Below the pieces are notes generated by a model. It ran no database searches. It was not told the origin of the DNA and worked only from the letters and a program-made list of their open reading frames with translations. The translations under genes were made by a program, and so were the position numbers. Of a DNA stretch of 6,502 bases, positions 1 through 6,502 are shown one piece after another; positions within the stretch are counted from its first letter, which is position 1, and every line of letters begins with the position of its first letter. The DNA comes from Acetobacteraceae bacterium (GTDB lineage Bacteria; Pseudomonadota; Alphaproteobacteria; Acetobacterales; Acetobacteraceae): contig JADGHI010000223.1 in NCBI GenBank assembly GCA_019689515.1, forward strand, positions 1 through 6,502, given 5' to 3'.

Positions 1-1
1 C

Positions 2-1606
2 GACGGGCTGGCGCGGGCCGAGGCGATCGCCGACGCGCTGGCCGGGGCGAGCGGCGTGCCGCCGCTGCCGCCGCTGCTCTCGGCCGCGCTCGGCGCGCTG
101 CGTCCCGATTCCAGCCCGCGTGCCGAGCTGGCCCGCGCCCTTGCCGAGACCCTGCCGGCGCGGATCGAGGATGGCGGCCTCATTGCCCCCGGCTACGACG
201 GCGAGCTCGACGCCCTGCGCCGCCTGCGCGACGGCGCGCGCGAGGCGATCGCCGCGCTGCAGCTCGACCTCGCCCAGGCCTGGGGCGTGGCCTCGCTCAA
301 GATCCGCCATCACCAGCAATTCGGCTTCCTCGCCGAGGTCCCATCCGCCGCCGGCGAGAAGCTGCTGCGCGCCGCGCCGTCCGCCGGGGACAGCGCCCAC
401 GCACCGATTCACCGCCAGACCATGGCGAACGCGATGCGGTTCACCTGCGCCGCGCTCGCCGATCTCGACCGGCGCGTGGCCGAGGCCGGCGAGCAGGCGC
501 AGCGGCGCGAGCGCATCGTAGTCCAGCACCGCCACCCGCTCGGCCTCGACGCCGCGCCGGCGATCGCCGCGGCGGCGCAGGCGTTGGCGGAGATTGACGT
601 CCACGCCGCCGCCGCCGAGCTCGCCGCCTCCGGCTCCGCCTGGTGCCGGCCGGAGATCGTGGAGGACCGGCCGGAATTCGCCGTCACCGCCGGCCGTCAC
701 CCGGTCGTCGAGGCGGCGCTCGCCCGCGCGCGCGGTCCCGCCTTCGTGCCCAACGACTGCGACCTCTCGCCGGGCAGGCGCATCTGCCTGCTCACCGGTC
801 CGAACATGGCCGGCAAGTCCACCTATCTGCGCCAGAACGCGCTGATCGTGGTCCTTGCGCAGGCGGGATTGTTCGTGCCGGCGGAGCGCGCGCGGCTCGG
901 CATCGTGGACCGGTTGTTCTCGCGCGTCGGCGCCGCCGATGACATTGCGGGCGGACGCTCCACATTCATGGTGGAGATGGCGGAAACCGCTGCGATCCTG
1001 AACCAGGCCGGACCCCGGAGCCTGGTCGTGCTCGACGAGGTGGGGCGCGGCACGGCGACCTGGGACGGACTCGCCATCGCCTGGGCGGTGCTGGAGGCGC
1101 TGCACGACCGCATCCGCTGCCGCACCATCTTCGCCACGCATTTCCACGAGCTGGTGACGCTCGCCGGCGGGCGGCTTCCGGAACTCGCCCTCGCCACGAT
1201 GCGGGTGCGCGAATGGCGGGGCGAGGTGGTGTTCCTGCACAGCGTCGCATCCGGTGCGGCGGAACGATCCTGGGGCCTGCACGTCGCGCGCCTCGCCGGG
1301 GTGCCGCGGGGCGTGGTGGCGCGGGCGGAGGCGGTGCTGAAGGCGCTGGAGGACCGCGCCCGGGGCCTCGATCCGTTGTCGGACGAATTGCCGCTGTTCG
1401 CCGGCACCGTCGCCCCGGCCGCAGCGCCGCCGCCCGGTGCGGGAGGGGGCGCTTCCCGCGTCGCCGAGCCGCACCCCGTCCTCGCCGCGCTCGCCGAACT
1501 CGATCCGGACGCTCTGTCGCCGCGCGAGGCGCAGGCGATGCTTTATCGCCTCAAATCACTTGCCGGCGACGTTGCTGCGGTGCAAAACTCGTCAGCGCCA
1601 ACATGA
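2..1606 (+). CDS. mutS: DNA mismatch repair protein MutS, C-terminal part (5' end outside window)
   Basis: MutS recognises mismatches and small loops in newly replicated DNA and uses ATP to become a sliding clamp that recruits MutL. The frame is open from base 2 to the TGA at 1604-1606, leaving 534 residues. The family usually has about 850-910, so the mismatch-binding and connector domains lie upstream. Visible residues 1 to about 230 are the lever/clamp region (IHRQTMANAMRF is the familiar MutS motif). The ATPase domain then shows Walker A GPNMAGKST (residues 266-274, bases 797-823), the GGRSTFMVEM loop, Walker B LVVLDEVGRGT with D345/E346, and ATHFHEL near residue 378. A helix-turn-helix dimer segment (WGLHVARLAGVP, from about 424) follows. 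After a Pro/Ala/Gly-rich linker, an ELDPDALSPREA segment (from about 499) resembles the C-terminal oligomerisation domain. All ATPase residues are intact, so the protein looks functional. The GTG at 56 is internal and not the real start. The stop overlaps the glnD start. Confidence 0.97.
   Translation, partial: DGLARAEAIADALAGASGVPPLPPLLSAALGALRPDSSPRAELARALAETLPARIEDGGLIAPGYDGELDALRRLRDGAREAIAALQLDLAQAWGVASLKIRHHQQFGFLAEVPSAAGEKLLRAAPSAGDSAHAPIHRQTMANAMRFTCAALADLDRRVAEAGEQAQRRERIVVQHRHPLGLDAAPAIAAAAQALAEIDVHAAAAELAASGSAWCRPEIVEDRPEFAVTAGRHPVVEAALARARGPAFVPNDCDLSPGRRICLLTGPNMAGKSTYLRQNALIVVLAQAGLFVPAERARLGIVDRLFSRVGAADDIAGGRSTFMVEMAETAAILNQAGPRSLVVLDEVGRGTATWDGLAIAWAVLEALHDRIRCRTIFATHFHELVTLAGGRLPELALATMRVREWRGEVVFLHSVASGAAERSWGLHVARLAGVPRGVVARAEAVLKALEDRARGLDPLSDELPLFAGTVAPAAAPPPGAGGGASRVAEPHPVLAALAELDPDALSPREAQAMLYRLKSLAGDVAAVQNSSAPT
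1603..1606 (+). promoter_or_regulatory. ATGA stop-start overlap of mutS and glnD (translational coupling site)
   Basis: The mutS stop TGA (1604-1606) overlaps the glnD start ATG (1603-1605), and a second in-frame ATG follows at 1606-1608. The 20 bases upstream contain no purine-rich ribosome binding site. By direct count, bases 1581-1620 are 21/40 G+C, far below the surrounding sequence, which should keep the start region unstructured. ATGA overlaps are a known arrangement for termination-reinitiation, so I infer that ribosomes finishing mutS start glnD. Which of the two ATG codons is used cannot be told from sequence. Confidence 0.7.
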
Positions 1607-4488
1607 TGAACCACAAGGCCGCTCCCCGCGCAGCCGTACCGCGGCGCCCCACGCCGGCGCGGGAACCCACGGCCGTTTCGTCGCAATCCTCCGCGGCCTC
1701 CGCGCCGGCCGACGATGCCTCCACGCCGGCCGTGGCTGCCGACCTCATCGCCGCACTGCTGCAATCGGACACCGGCGGGCCGCCGCTGCCCCGCGACCAG
1801 GCGCTCGGCCTGTTGCGCCGCCATCTCGGCATGCTGCAGGCGCGGGTGCAGGAGAGCTTCGAGGCCCGCCAGCTTTCCGGCCTCGCCGCCGCGCGCTGGC
1901 TTGCCGCGCTGATGGACGGGCTGGTGCAGGCGATCCACGCCTACACCACCGCCATGGTCCCGCCGCGCAACGCGGAGGAGGCGGCAGAGCCGCCCTTCGC
2001 CCTCGTCGCCGCCGGGGGATACGGCCGCGGCGTGCTGGCGCCCTATTCGGACATCGACCTGCTGTTCCTCGCCCCGGACCGCGTGGCCGAGGATCAGCCG
2101 CTCGGCCCGCGCGGCCGGCGCGCGGTCGAGTTCATGCTCTACCTGCTCTGGGACCTCGGCCTGAAGGTCGGCCACGCGACCCGCGCCGTGGCGGAGTGCA
2201 TCGAGGACGCGCGGGCCGACGCGACGGTGCAGACGGCGCTGATCGATGCCCGCTTCCTCGCAGGCGAGCGTGCTGTGTTCGACCGCTTCACCGAGGCGTT
2301 CGCCCGCGCCCGCGCCGAATGGGGCCTCGGCCAGTTCATCGCCGCCAAGCGGGAGGAGCGGCGCGAGCGCCACAAGCGCTACGGCGACAGCCCCTTCCTG
2401 GTCGAGCCGCACATCAAGGAGGGCCGCGGCGGGCTGCGCGACCTCCAGACCCTCTACTGGCTCGCCCGCTACGCCTTCGGCGTGCAGAAGATGCCGGAGC
2501 TGGTCGGCCCCGACAGCCCGGGCGGCGGCCTCCTCACTGCGGAGGAGGCGAAGGCGATCCGCCGCGCATGGACCTTCCTCTGGACCGTGCGCTTCCACCT
2601 GCACTACGTCACCGGCCGTGCTGAGGAGCGCCTGACCTTCGACCTCCAGCCCGTCGTGGGCGCCCGCATGGGCTACACCCGACACGGCCTGCAGGACGGG
2701 GTCGAGCGCTTCATGAAGCACTTCTTCCTGACGGTGCGCGACACGGTCCGCCTGACCCGCCTGCTCGAGCCGGCGATCGAGCGCGCCGCGCTGGGGCCGC
2801 CCGCGGTGCTGCCGGCACCGGACAAGGCGATCGCGCAGGCCGGCTTCGCGCTCGCCGACGGCAAGCTGATCACCGCGCCGGGGCGCGACTTCGCGCGCGA
2901 GCCCGTGCTGATGCTGCGCCTGGTGCGCATGGCGCGCGACCGGGGCCTCGAGATCCATCCGCTCGCGCTGCGCGCGCTGATCCGCAACGCCCGCTGCGCC
3001 ATCACCCTGCGCGGCCAGCCGGAAGCGAACGAGATCTTCCTCGACCTGCTGACGGGCCGCGACGGAGCGCGCTGGCTGCGCACGCTGAACGAGGCGGGCT
3101 TCCTCTCGCGCTTCCTGCCGAACTGGGCGCGCATCGTCGGGCTGATGCAGTTCGACACCTACCACGTCCTGACCGTGGATGCGCACACGATCAAGGCGCT
3201 CGAGGTGCTCGGCCAGCTCGACCGCGGCGAACTCGCCCAGGAGACGCCCGTCGCCTCGGAGCTGGTCGGGCAGCTCCAGTCGCGCCGCGCGCTCCACATG
3301 GCGGTGCTGCTGCACGACATCGCCAAGGGCCGCGGCGGCGACCACTCCGAGCTCGGCGCGCGCATGGCGCAGGAGATCTGCCCCACACTCGGCCTGACGC
3401 CGGAGGAGACCGAGACCGTCTCCTGGCTCGTGCTGCACCACCTGCTGATCAGCCAGACCGCCTTCAAGCGCGACATCGAGGACCCCAAGACCATCCTCGA
3501 CATCGCCGATCTGGTGCAGTCGCCCGAGCGCCTGCGCCTGCTGCTGGTGCTGACCGTGGCCGACATGCGCGCCGTCGGTCCCAAGGTGTGGAACAACTGG
3601 AAGGCGACGCTGCTGCGCGAGCTCTACTGGCGCGTGGCGGAGGTGCTCGCGGGCGGCCTCTCCGTGCCGGAGCGCGACCTGCGCGTCACCCAGGCCAAGC
3701 AGGCCGCCGCCGCCATGCTCTCCGACTGGCCGGAGGGGGAGGTGGGGCGCTTCCTCGCCCTCGGCTATCCCGGCTACTGGCTCTCCTTCGACCCGGAGAC
3801 CCACGCCCGCCACGCCCACCTGATCCGCGAGGCGGAGGCCGCCCAGGCCCCGCTCACCGTCCGCACCCGCGTGCTGGAGGCGCGCAGCGTCACCGAGGTG
3901 ACGGTCTATGCGGCGGACCACCCGGGCCTGTTCAGCCGCATCGCCGGCGCGCTGGCGGTCGCCGGCGCCTCGATCGTGGACGCGCGCATCCACACCCTGA
4001 CCAACGGCATGGCGCTCGACACCTTCTGGGTGCAGGACGCGGCGGGCGGGGCCTTCGACCAGCCGCACCGCCTCGCCCGCCTCGCCGTGCTGATCGAGCA
4101 GGCGCTTTCCGGCCGGCTGCGCCTGGCGGAGGAGATCCGCAAGGTGCGCCGCGAGCCGGCGCGGCTGCGCGCCGTCACCGTCCCGCCGCGCGTGGTGATC
4201 GACAACCACGCCTCCAACACCCACACGGTGATCGAGGTGAACGGCCGCGACCGGCCCGGGCTGCTGCACGACGTCACCGCCGCGATCAGTTCGCAGGGCC
4301 TGCAGATCGCCTCCGCTCACATCACGACCTACGGCGTGCGCGCGGTGGACGTGTTCTACGTCAAGGACGTGTTCGGCCTGAAGGCCGAGAACGAGCGGAA
4401 GCTGGCCGCCCTGCGCAAGACGCTGCTGGAGGCGCTGACGCCGCCCGAGGCGGAGGCCGCTCCGCAGCAGCGCCTGGGCGCGGCCTGA
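1603..4488 (+). CDS. glnD: Bifunctional PII uridylyltransferase / uridylyl-removing enzyme GlnD
   Basis: GlnD is the cytoplasmic glutamine sensor of nitrogen control. At low glutamine it uridylylates PII proteins (GlnB/GlnK); at high glutamine it removes the UMP. It has 961 residues, somewhat longer than E. coli GlnD (about 890). Domains in order: an Ala/Pro/Ser-rich, probably disordered N-terminus (1 to about 45); a nucleotidyltransferase domain with GGYGRG (138-143) and the metal-binding pair D150/D152 in PYSDIDLLFL; the conserved KEGRGGLRD (from K272); an HD hydrolase domain with H521, H528, H571-D572, H581, H612/H613 and D654; ACT1 around ADHPGLFSRIAGAL (D772); and ACT2 around RDRPGLLHDVTAAI (D883). 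Start: ATG 1603, overlapping the mutS stop as ATGA, with a second in-frame ATG at 1606. The frame stays open upstream to 1213, but that stretch lies inside mutS and is not coding in this frame. No Shine-Dalgarno is visible, so translation probably depends on mutS. One oddity is TVDAHT where I expect TVDEHT. Identity is certain; the exact start is likely. Confidence 0.97.
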   Translation: MMNHKAAPRAAVPRRPTPAREPTAVSSQSSAASAPADDASTPAVAADLIAALLQSDTGGPPLPRDQALGLLRRHLGMLQARVQESFEARQLSGLAAARWLAALMDGLVQAIHAYTTAMVPPRNAEEAAEPPFALVAAGGYGRGVLAPYSDIDLLFLAPDRVAEDQPLGPRGRRAVEFMLYLLWDLGLKVGHATRAVAECIEDARADATVQTALIDARFLAGERAVFDRFTEAFARARAEWGLGQFIAAKREERRERHKRYGDSPFLVEPHIKEGRGGLRDLQTLYWLARYAFGVQKMPELVGPDSPGGGLLTAEEAKAIRRAWTFLWTVRFHLHYVTGRAEERLTFDLQPVVGARMGYTRHGLQDGVERFMKHFFLTVRDTVRLTRLLEPAIERAALGPPAVLPAPDKAIAQAGFALADGKLITAPGRDFAREPVLMLRLVRMARDRGLEIHPLALRALIRNARCAITLRGQPEANEIFLDLLTGRDGARWLRTLNEAGFLSRFLPNWARIVGLMQFDTYHVLTVDAHTIKALEVLGQLDRGELAQETPVASELVGQLQSRRALHMAVLLHDIAKGRGGDHSELGARMAQEICPTLGLTPEETETVSWLVLHHLLISQTAFKRDIEDPKTILDIADLVQSPERLRLLLVLTVADMRAVGPKVWNNWKATLLRELYWRVAEVLAGGLSVPERDLRVTQAKQAAAAMLSDWPEGEVGRFLALGYPGYWLSFDPETHARHAHLIREAEAAQAPLTVRTRVLEARSVTEVTVYAADHPGLFSRIAGALAVAGASIVDARIHTLTNGMALDTFWVQDAAGGAFDQPHRLARLAVLIEQALSGRLRLAEEIRKVRREPARLRAVTVPPRVVIDNHASNTHTVIEVNGRDRPGLLHDVTAAISSQGLQIASAHITTYGVRAVDVFYVKDVFGLKAENERKLAALRKTLLEALTPPEAEAAPQQRLGAA

Positions 4489-4493
4489 GCCGC
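4480..4493. terminator. Weak candidate bidirectional hairpin at the glnD/sbcC convergent junction
   Basis: A perfect 5-bp inverted repeat, GCGGC-CTGA-GCCGC, brackets the glnD stop codon (TGA 4486-4488 sits in the loop). It is all G/C and reads the same way on both strands, so it could act for both converging transcripts. It is short, has no T-tract on either side, and overlaps coding sequence. Stems this size arise readily by chance at this base composition, so it is a candidate only. No better intrinsic terminator is visible in the junction, and Rho-dependent termination is an alternative. Confidence 0.2.
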
Positions 4494-4494
4494 C

Positions 4495-4513
4495 GGAAGG
4501 CGCGAGGAAGGCG
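4495..4513. repeat. Short direct repeat GGAAGGCG x2 in the 31-bp intergenic gap
   Basis: GGAAGGCG occurs at 4495-4502 and again at 4506-4513, separated by CGA, giving an 11-base period. Together they fill most of the only non-coding stretch in the window (4489-4519). The function is unknown. It may be chance in GC-rich DNA or a replication-slippage product. Confidence 0.4.
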
Positions 4514-4519
4514 GGACCC

Positions 4520-6502
4520 TCACCCGACGCGGAAGGCCGCGGTGCTGCCGCGGCGGCCGGGCATCACCTCCAGCCGCGCCGGGATCCAGTCGCGCAGCTC
4601 CGGCACGTGGCTGATGATCCCAACCAGTCGGTCGCCGCCCCGGTGCAGTCCCGCGAGGACCTCCATCGCCGTCTCCAGCGCTTGCGGGTCGAGCGTGCCG
4701 AAGCCCTCGTCCACGAACAGCGCATCAATGCGCCGCGCGCCGGCATGGGACTGCACGGTGTCGGCGAGGCCGAGCGCGAGCGCCAGCGCCGCGCAGAACC
4801 CTTCGCCGCCGGAGAGCGTCGCCGCGGGACGGACCTGGCCCGTCCATTCGTCGAGCACCTCGATGTCGAGGCCGATCGCGGCATTCTTGCGCTCCGGCTC
4901 CTCCACCCGCCGCACCCGGTAGCGGCCCTGCAGCATGCCGCGCAGGCGCCGGTTCGCGGCCGCCAGCGCCTCGTCGAGCAGGCTGCGCAGCACGAAGCCT
5001 TCAAGGGAGAGGCGCTGGCGGTTGCGGCCGGAGGCGATCTCCGCGAGGTCCTCGCGGATCGCGTAGGCGGCGCGCGCCTCCTCGAGCGCCCGTTCGGCCT
5101 CGGCGATGTCGGCGAGGAGGCGGTCGGCGGCGTCGAGGCGCGCGCGCAGCACGCCGGCGGCGTCGGTCGCGTCTGCAAGCGCCTTTTCGGCGGCGGCGGC
5201 CGTGGCATCCAGCGCTGCGAGGTCGGGCGTGGCGAGCCCCGCCGCGGCCTCGGCGGCGGAGCGGGCCTTGCCGCGGGCCTCGGCGAGGTCGCGGTCGAAG
5301 GCGGCGAGCGCTTCTTCGAGCGCCGCGGCCTCCGGCTCGCTCAGCAGCGCCGCCGCGTGCACCGCGGCATCGGCGAAGCCGGCGGCGCGGCATTGCGCCT
5401 CGAACGCTGCTTCCTGCGCGGCCCGTGCGGCGATCGCGTCGCGTGCCGCCGTTTCGGCCTCGCGTGCGCGCTGCGTGGCGGCCTCGACGCGGGCGGCGGC
5501 CGCGCTGCGCTGCTCGCGCTGGAGGCGCAGGGTCTCGGAAAGCCGGCGCGCCTCGCGCTGACGCTCAGCCACGGCCTGGCGCAACGCCTCGGGATCGGCG
5601 GCACCGGTAGGCAGGCCCTCGGCACGCGCGGCGCGGGTCGCCTCCGCGGCGCTGCATGCCTTCTGTGCCTCGACATAACGCCGCTCCGCCTCGGCGAGAC
5701 GCTCCGCCGCGGCGCGCGACGCGGCCTCCGCCTCCTCCATGGCGCGTTTCAGGGCGGGAAGGCGCCGCTCGGCGGCCTCGGCCGTGGCGAGGGCTTCGCG
5801 GGCCGCCGCGGCATGCGCCTTCGCCTCCGCGACCGGGCGCTCGGCGGCTTCGCCCAGCCGCCCGCGCAAAGTCGTGCACTGCTCCTCCGCGGCGAGGAGC
5901 CGGGCACGCAGGTCCAGGAACGCCTCCCGCGCCTTGTCGAGCGCGGTGCGTGCCGCCGTCTCCGCGGCTTCCAGCGCGGCGAGGTCCGGCAGTCCAGCAT
6001 CGTCGCTGCGAGGCGCGGCGGGGTTTGGATGCTCGGTCGCGCCGCAGACCGGGCAGGGCATCCCCGGGATGAGCGAGGCGGCGAGATGCGCCGCATGGTC
6101 GGCCGCGATGGCGCGCGTGGCCTCCTCCCAAGCCGCGCGGGCCGCCTCGTGGCGCTTCGCGAGGGCGATGCCCTCGGCTTCGGCCTTGGCGCGGGCCGCC
6201 TCCAGCCGGCGGCGCGTCTGTTCCGCGTGTGCCAGCGCCTCGGCGTCGCGCAGCCGTGCCTCGGCCGCTTCTGCCTCCAGGCGGTGGCGTTCGCGCTGGG
6301 CGGCGATGGCCTCCTGCGCGGTGAGCTTCGCGCGTGCAGCCTCGAATTGGATGCGGGCGGCCTCTGCCGCCTTGGCGGCGTCTTCGCGCGCGGCCTCCGC
6401 CTCGGCGAGCGCCTGCGCTGCCGTCTCGGCGTGCCGCGCTGCCGCCGCGGCGGCCTCGGCGCGGGCGAGCAGCTCGGCCAGCCGGGCCGCGTCGTGCGTG
6501 GC
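4520..6502 (-). CDS. sbcC: Exonuclease subunit SbcC (Rad50-like ATPase), C-terminal part (5' end outside window)
   Basis: SbcC is the SMC-like ATPase of the SbcCD nuclease, which cleaves hairpins and processes double-strand ends; SbcD is the nuclease partner. The frame is open from the right edge to the TGA at 4522-4520, giving 660 visible residues. In order: an Ala/Glu/Arg-rich coiled-coil arm (1 to about 135); the zinc hook CPVCG followed by EHPNP, with C150 and C153 (codons 6055-6053 and 6046-6044); the return coiled coil (about 170-480); and the C-terminal ATPase lobe. That lobe has QRLSLEGFVLR (about 495), ABC signature LSGGE (563-567), Walker B ALFVDEGFGTLD with D598/E599, and an H-loop histidine H632 in ISHVPEL. 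The N-terminal lobe with Walker A, and probably about 200 more arm residues, lie beyond the window, suggesting a full length above 1000 residues. The ATG at 6061 is internal, just before the hook. The coding strand converges on glnD. sbcD would be expected further upstream, outside the window. A generic Rad50/SMC-like AAA protein is the alternative name. Confidence 0.93.
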   Translation of the reverse strand, partial: ATHDAARLAELLARAEAAAAAARHAETAAQALAEAEAAREDAAKAAEAARIQFEAARAKLTAQEAIAAQRERHRLEAEAAEARLRDAEALAHAEQTRRRLEAARAKAEAEGIALAKRHEAARAAWEEATRAIAADHAAHLAASLIPGMPCPVCGATEHPNPAAPRSDDAGLPDLAALEAAETAARTALDKAREAFLDLRARLLAAEEQCTTLRGRLGEAAERPVAEAKAHAAAAREALATAEAAERRLPALKRAMEEAEAASRAAAERLAEAERRYVEAQKACSAAEATRAARAEGLPTGAADPEALRQAVAERQREARRLSETLRLQREQRSAAAARVEAATQRAREAETAARDAIAARAAQEAAFEAQCRAAGFADAAVHAAALLSEPEAAALEEALAAFDRDLAEARGKARSAAEAAAGLATPDLAALDATAAAAEKALADATDAAGVLRARLDAADRLLADIAEAERALEEARAAYAIREDLAEIASGRNRQRLSLEGFVLRSLLDEALAAANRRLRGMLQGRYRVRRVEEPERKNAAIGLDIEVLDEWTGQVRPAATLSGGEGFCAALALALGLADTVQSHAGARRIDALFVDEGFGTLDPQALETAMEVLAGLHRGGDRLVGIISHVPELRDWIPARLEVMPGRRGSTAAFRVG

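Noticed and set aside
823..1407. A 194-codon - strand frame opposite the mutS ATPase domain.
   Set aside because: Ser/Arg/Ala/Thr-rich translation, no recognisable family, fully inside mutS.
1213..1602. In-frame extension of glnD 130 codons upstream inside mutS.
   Set aside because: The extension is Arg/Gly/Ala-rich, with no GlnD similarity, and overlies the conserved MutS C-terminus. The ATG at 1603 is the sensible start.
1543..4320. A 925-codon open frame on the - strand, antisense to almost all of glnD.
   Set aside because: Its codons lie exactly opposite glnD codons, so an antisense stop needs a sense TTA, CTA or TCA codon. Such codons are avoided at this G+C. The translation is repetitive in H/Q/R/A/G/V, shows no domain I recognise, and overlaps a gene with unambiguous conserved motifs.
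4491..4502. A second small hairpin, CGCC-GGAA-GGCG, with a GNRA-type loop after the glnD stop.
   Set aside because: Only four base pairs, mutually exclusive with the 4480-4493 stem, and no T-tract. It is too weak to list as a terminator.
3588..4922. A 444-codon + strand frame crossing the glnD 3' end, the intergenic gap and the sbcC 3' end.
   Set aside because: The product is a Pro/Arg/Gly/Ala-rich shadow with no motif, and it covers ACT-domain and ATPase coding sequence in other frames. It is typical of GC-rich DNA.
5097..6460. Recurring octamer GCCTCGGC (nine copies counted by eye), considered as a Chi-like or regulatory repeat.
   Set aside because: On the coding strand it reads GCCGAGGC and mostly encodes the Ala-Glu-Ala pattern of the SbcC coiled coil. 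Spacing is irregular, and codon bias plus amino acid composition explain it.
1..6502. Search for CRISPR arrays, tRNA/rRNA genes, insertion sequence ends, attachment sites, toxin-antitoxin pairs or defence genes.
   Set aside because: Nothing seen. Coding sequence of three conserved genes fills all but 31 bases. SbcC/Rad50-like ATPases occur in some defence systems, but the hook, signature and Walker B wording match housekeeping SbcC.

Overview
This window is ordinary chromosomal housekeeping DNA from a very GC-rich bacterium (roughly 70-75 % G+C by eye). It holds three protein genes packed almost end to end. The GlnD protein has the motif wording I associate with Alphaproteobacteria, and the mutS-glnD pairing is also known from that class. 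A Rhodospirillales/Acetobacteraceae-like source is my best guess. That is inference: there is no rRNA or other strong marker here.

Layout. The left edge cuts into mutS on the + strand, leaving the C-terminal 534 residues with the complete ATPase core. Its stop overlaps the start of glnD (+) by an ATGA, so the two genes are almost certainly co-transcribed and translationally coupled. glnD is complete: 961 residues, with nucleotidyltransferase, HD and two ACT domains. After glnD there are only 31 non-coding bases. Then comes the 3' end of a convergent gene on the - strand, the C-terminal 660 residues of an SbcC/Rad50-type exonuclease subunit. Its reading frame stays open to the right edge. The visible part starts within the first coiled-coil arm and runs through the zinc hook, the return coiled coil and the C-terminal ABC-ATPase lobe.

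How the genes work together. MutS recognises mismatches after replication. SbcC, with its partner SbcD, processes DNA ends and hairpins. GlnD reads cellular glutamine and controls PII proteins, and through them nitrogen assimilation. The two repair genes are on opposite strands and need not be co-regulated. The mutS-glnD link is one of position and probably of shared mRNA, with no obvious functional logic.

I found no RNA gene, mobile element, CRISPR array, phage or toxin-antitoxin signature, and no sign of a novel system. Points worth a second look are the overlapped, Shine-Dalgarno-less glnD start, a changed residue in a usually conserved GlnD HD-domain motif, a misleading ATG at the SbcC zinc hook, and the tiny convergent junction with a short hairpin and direct repeat.
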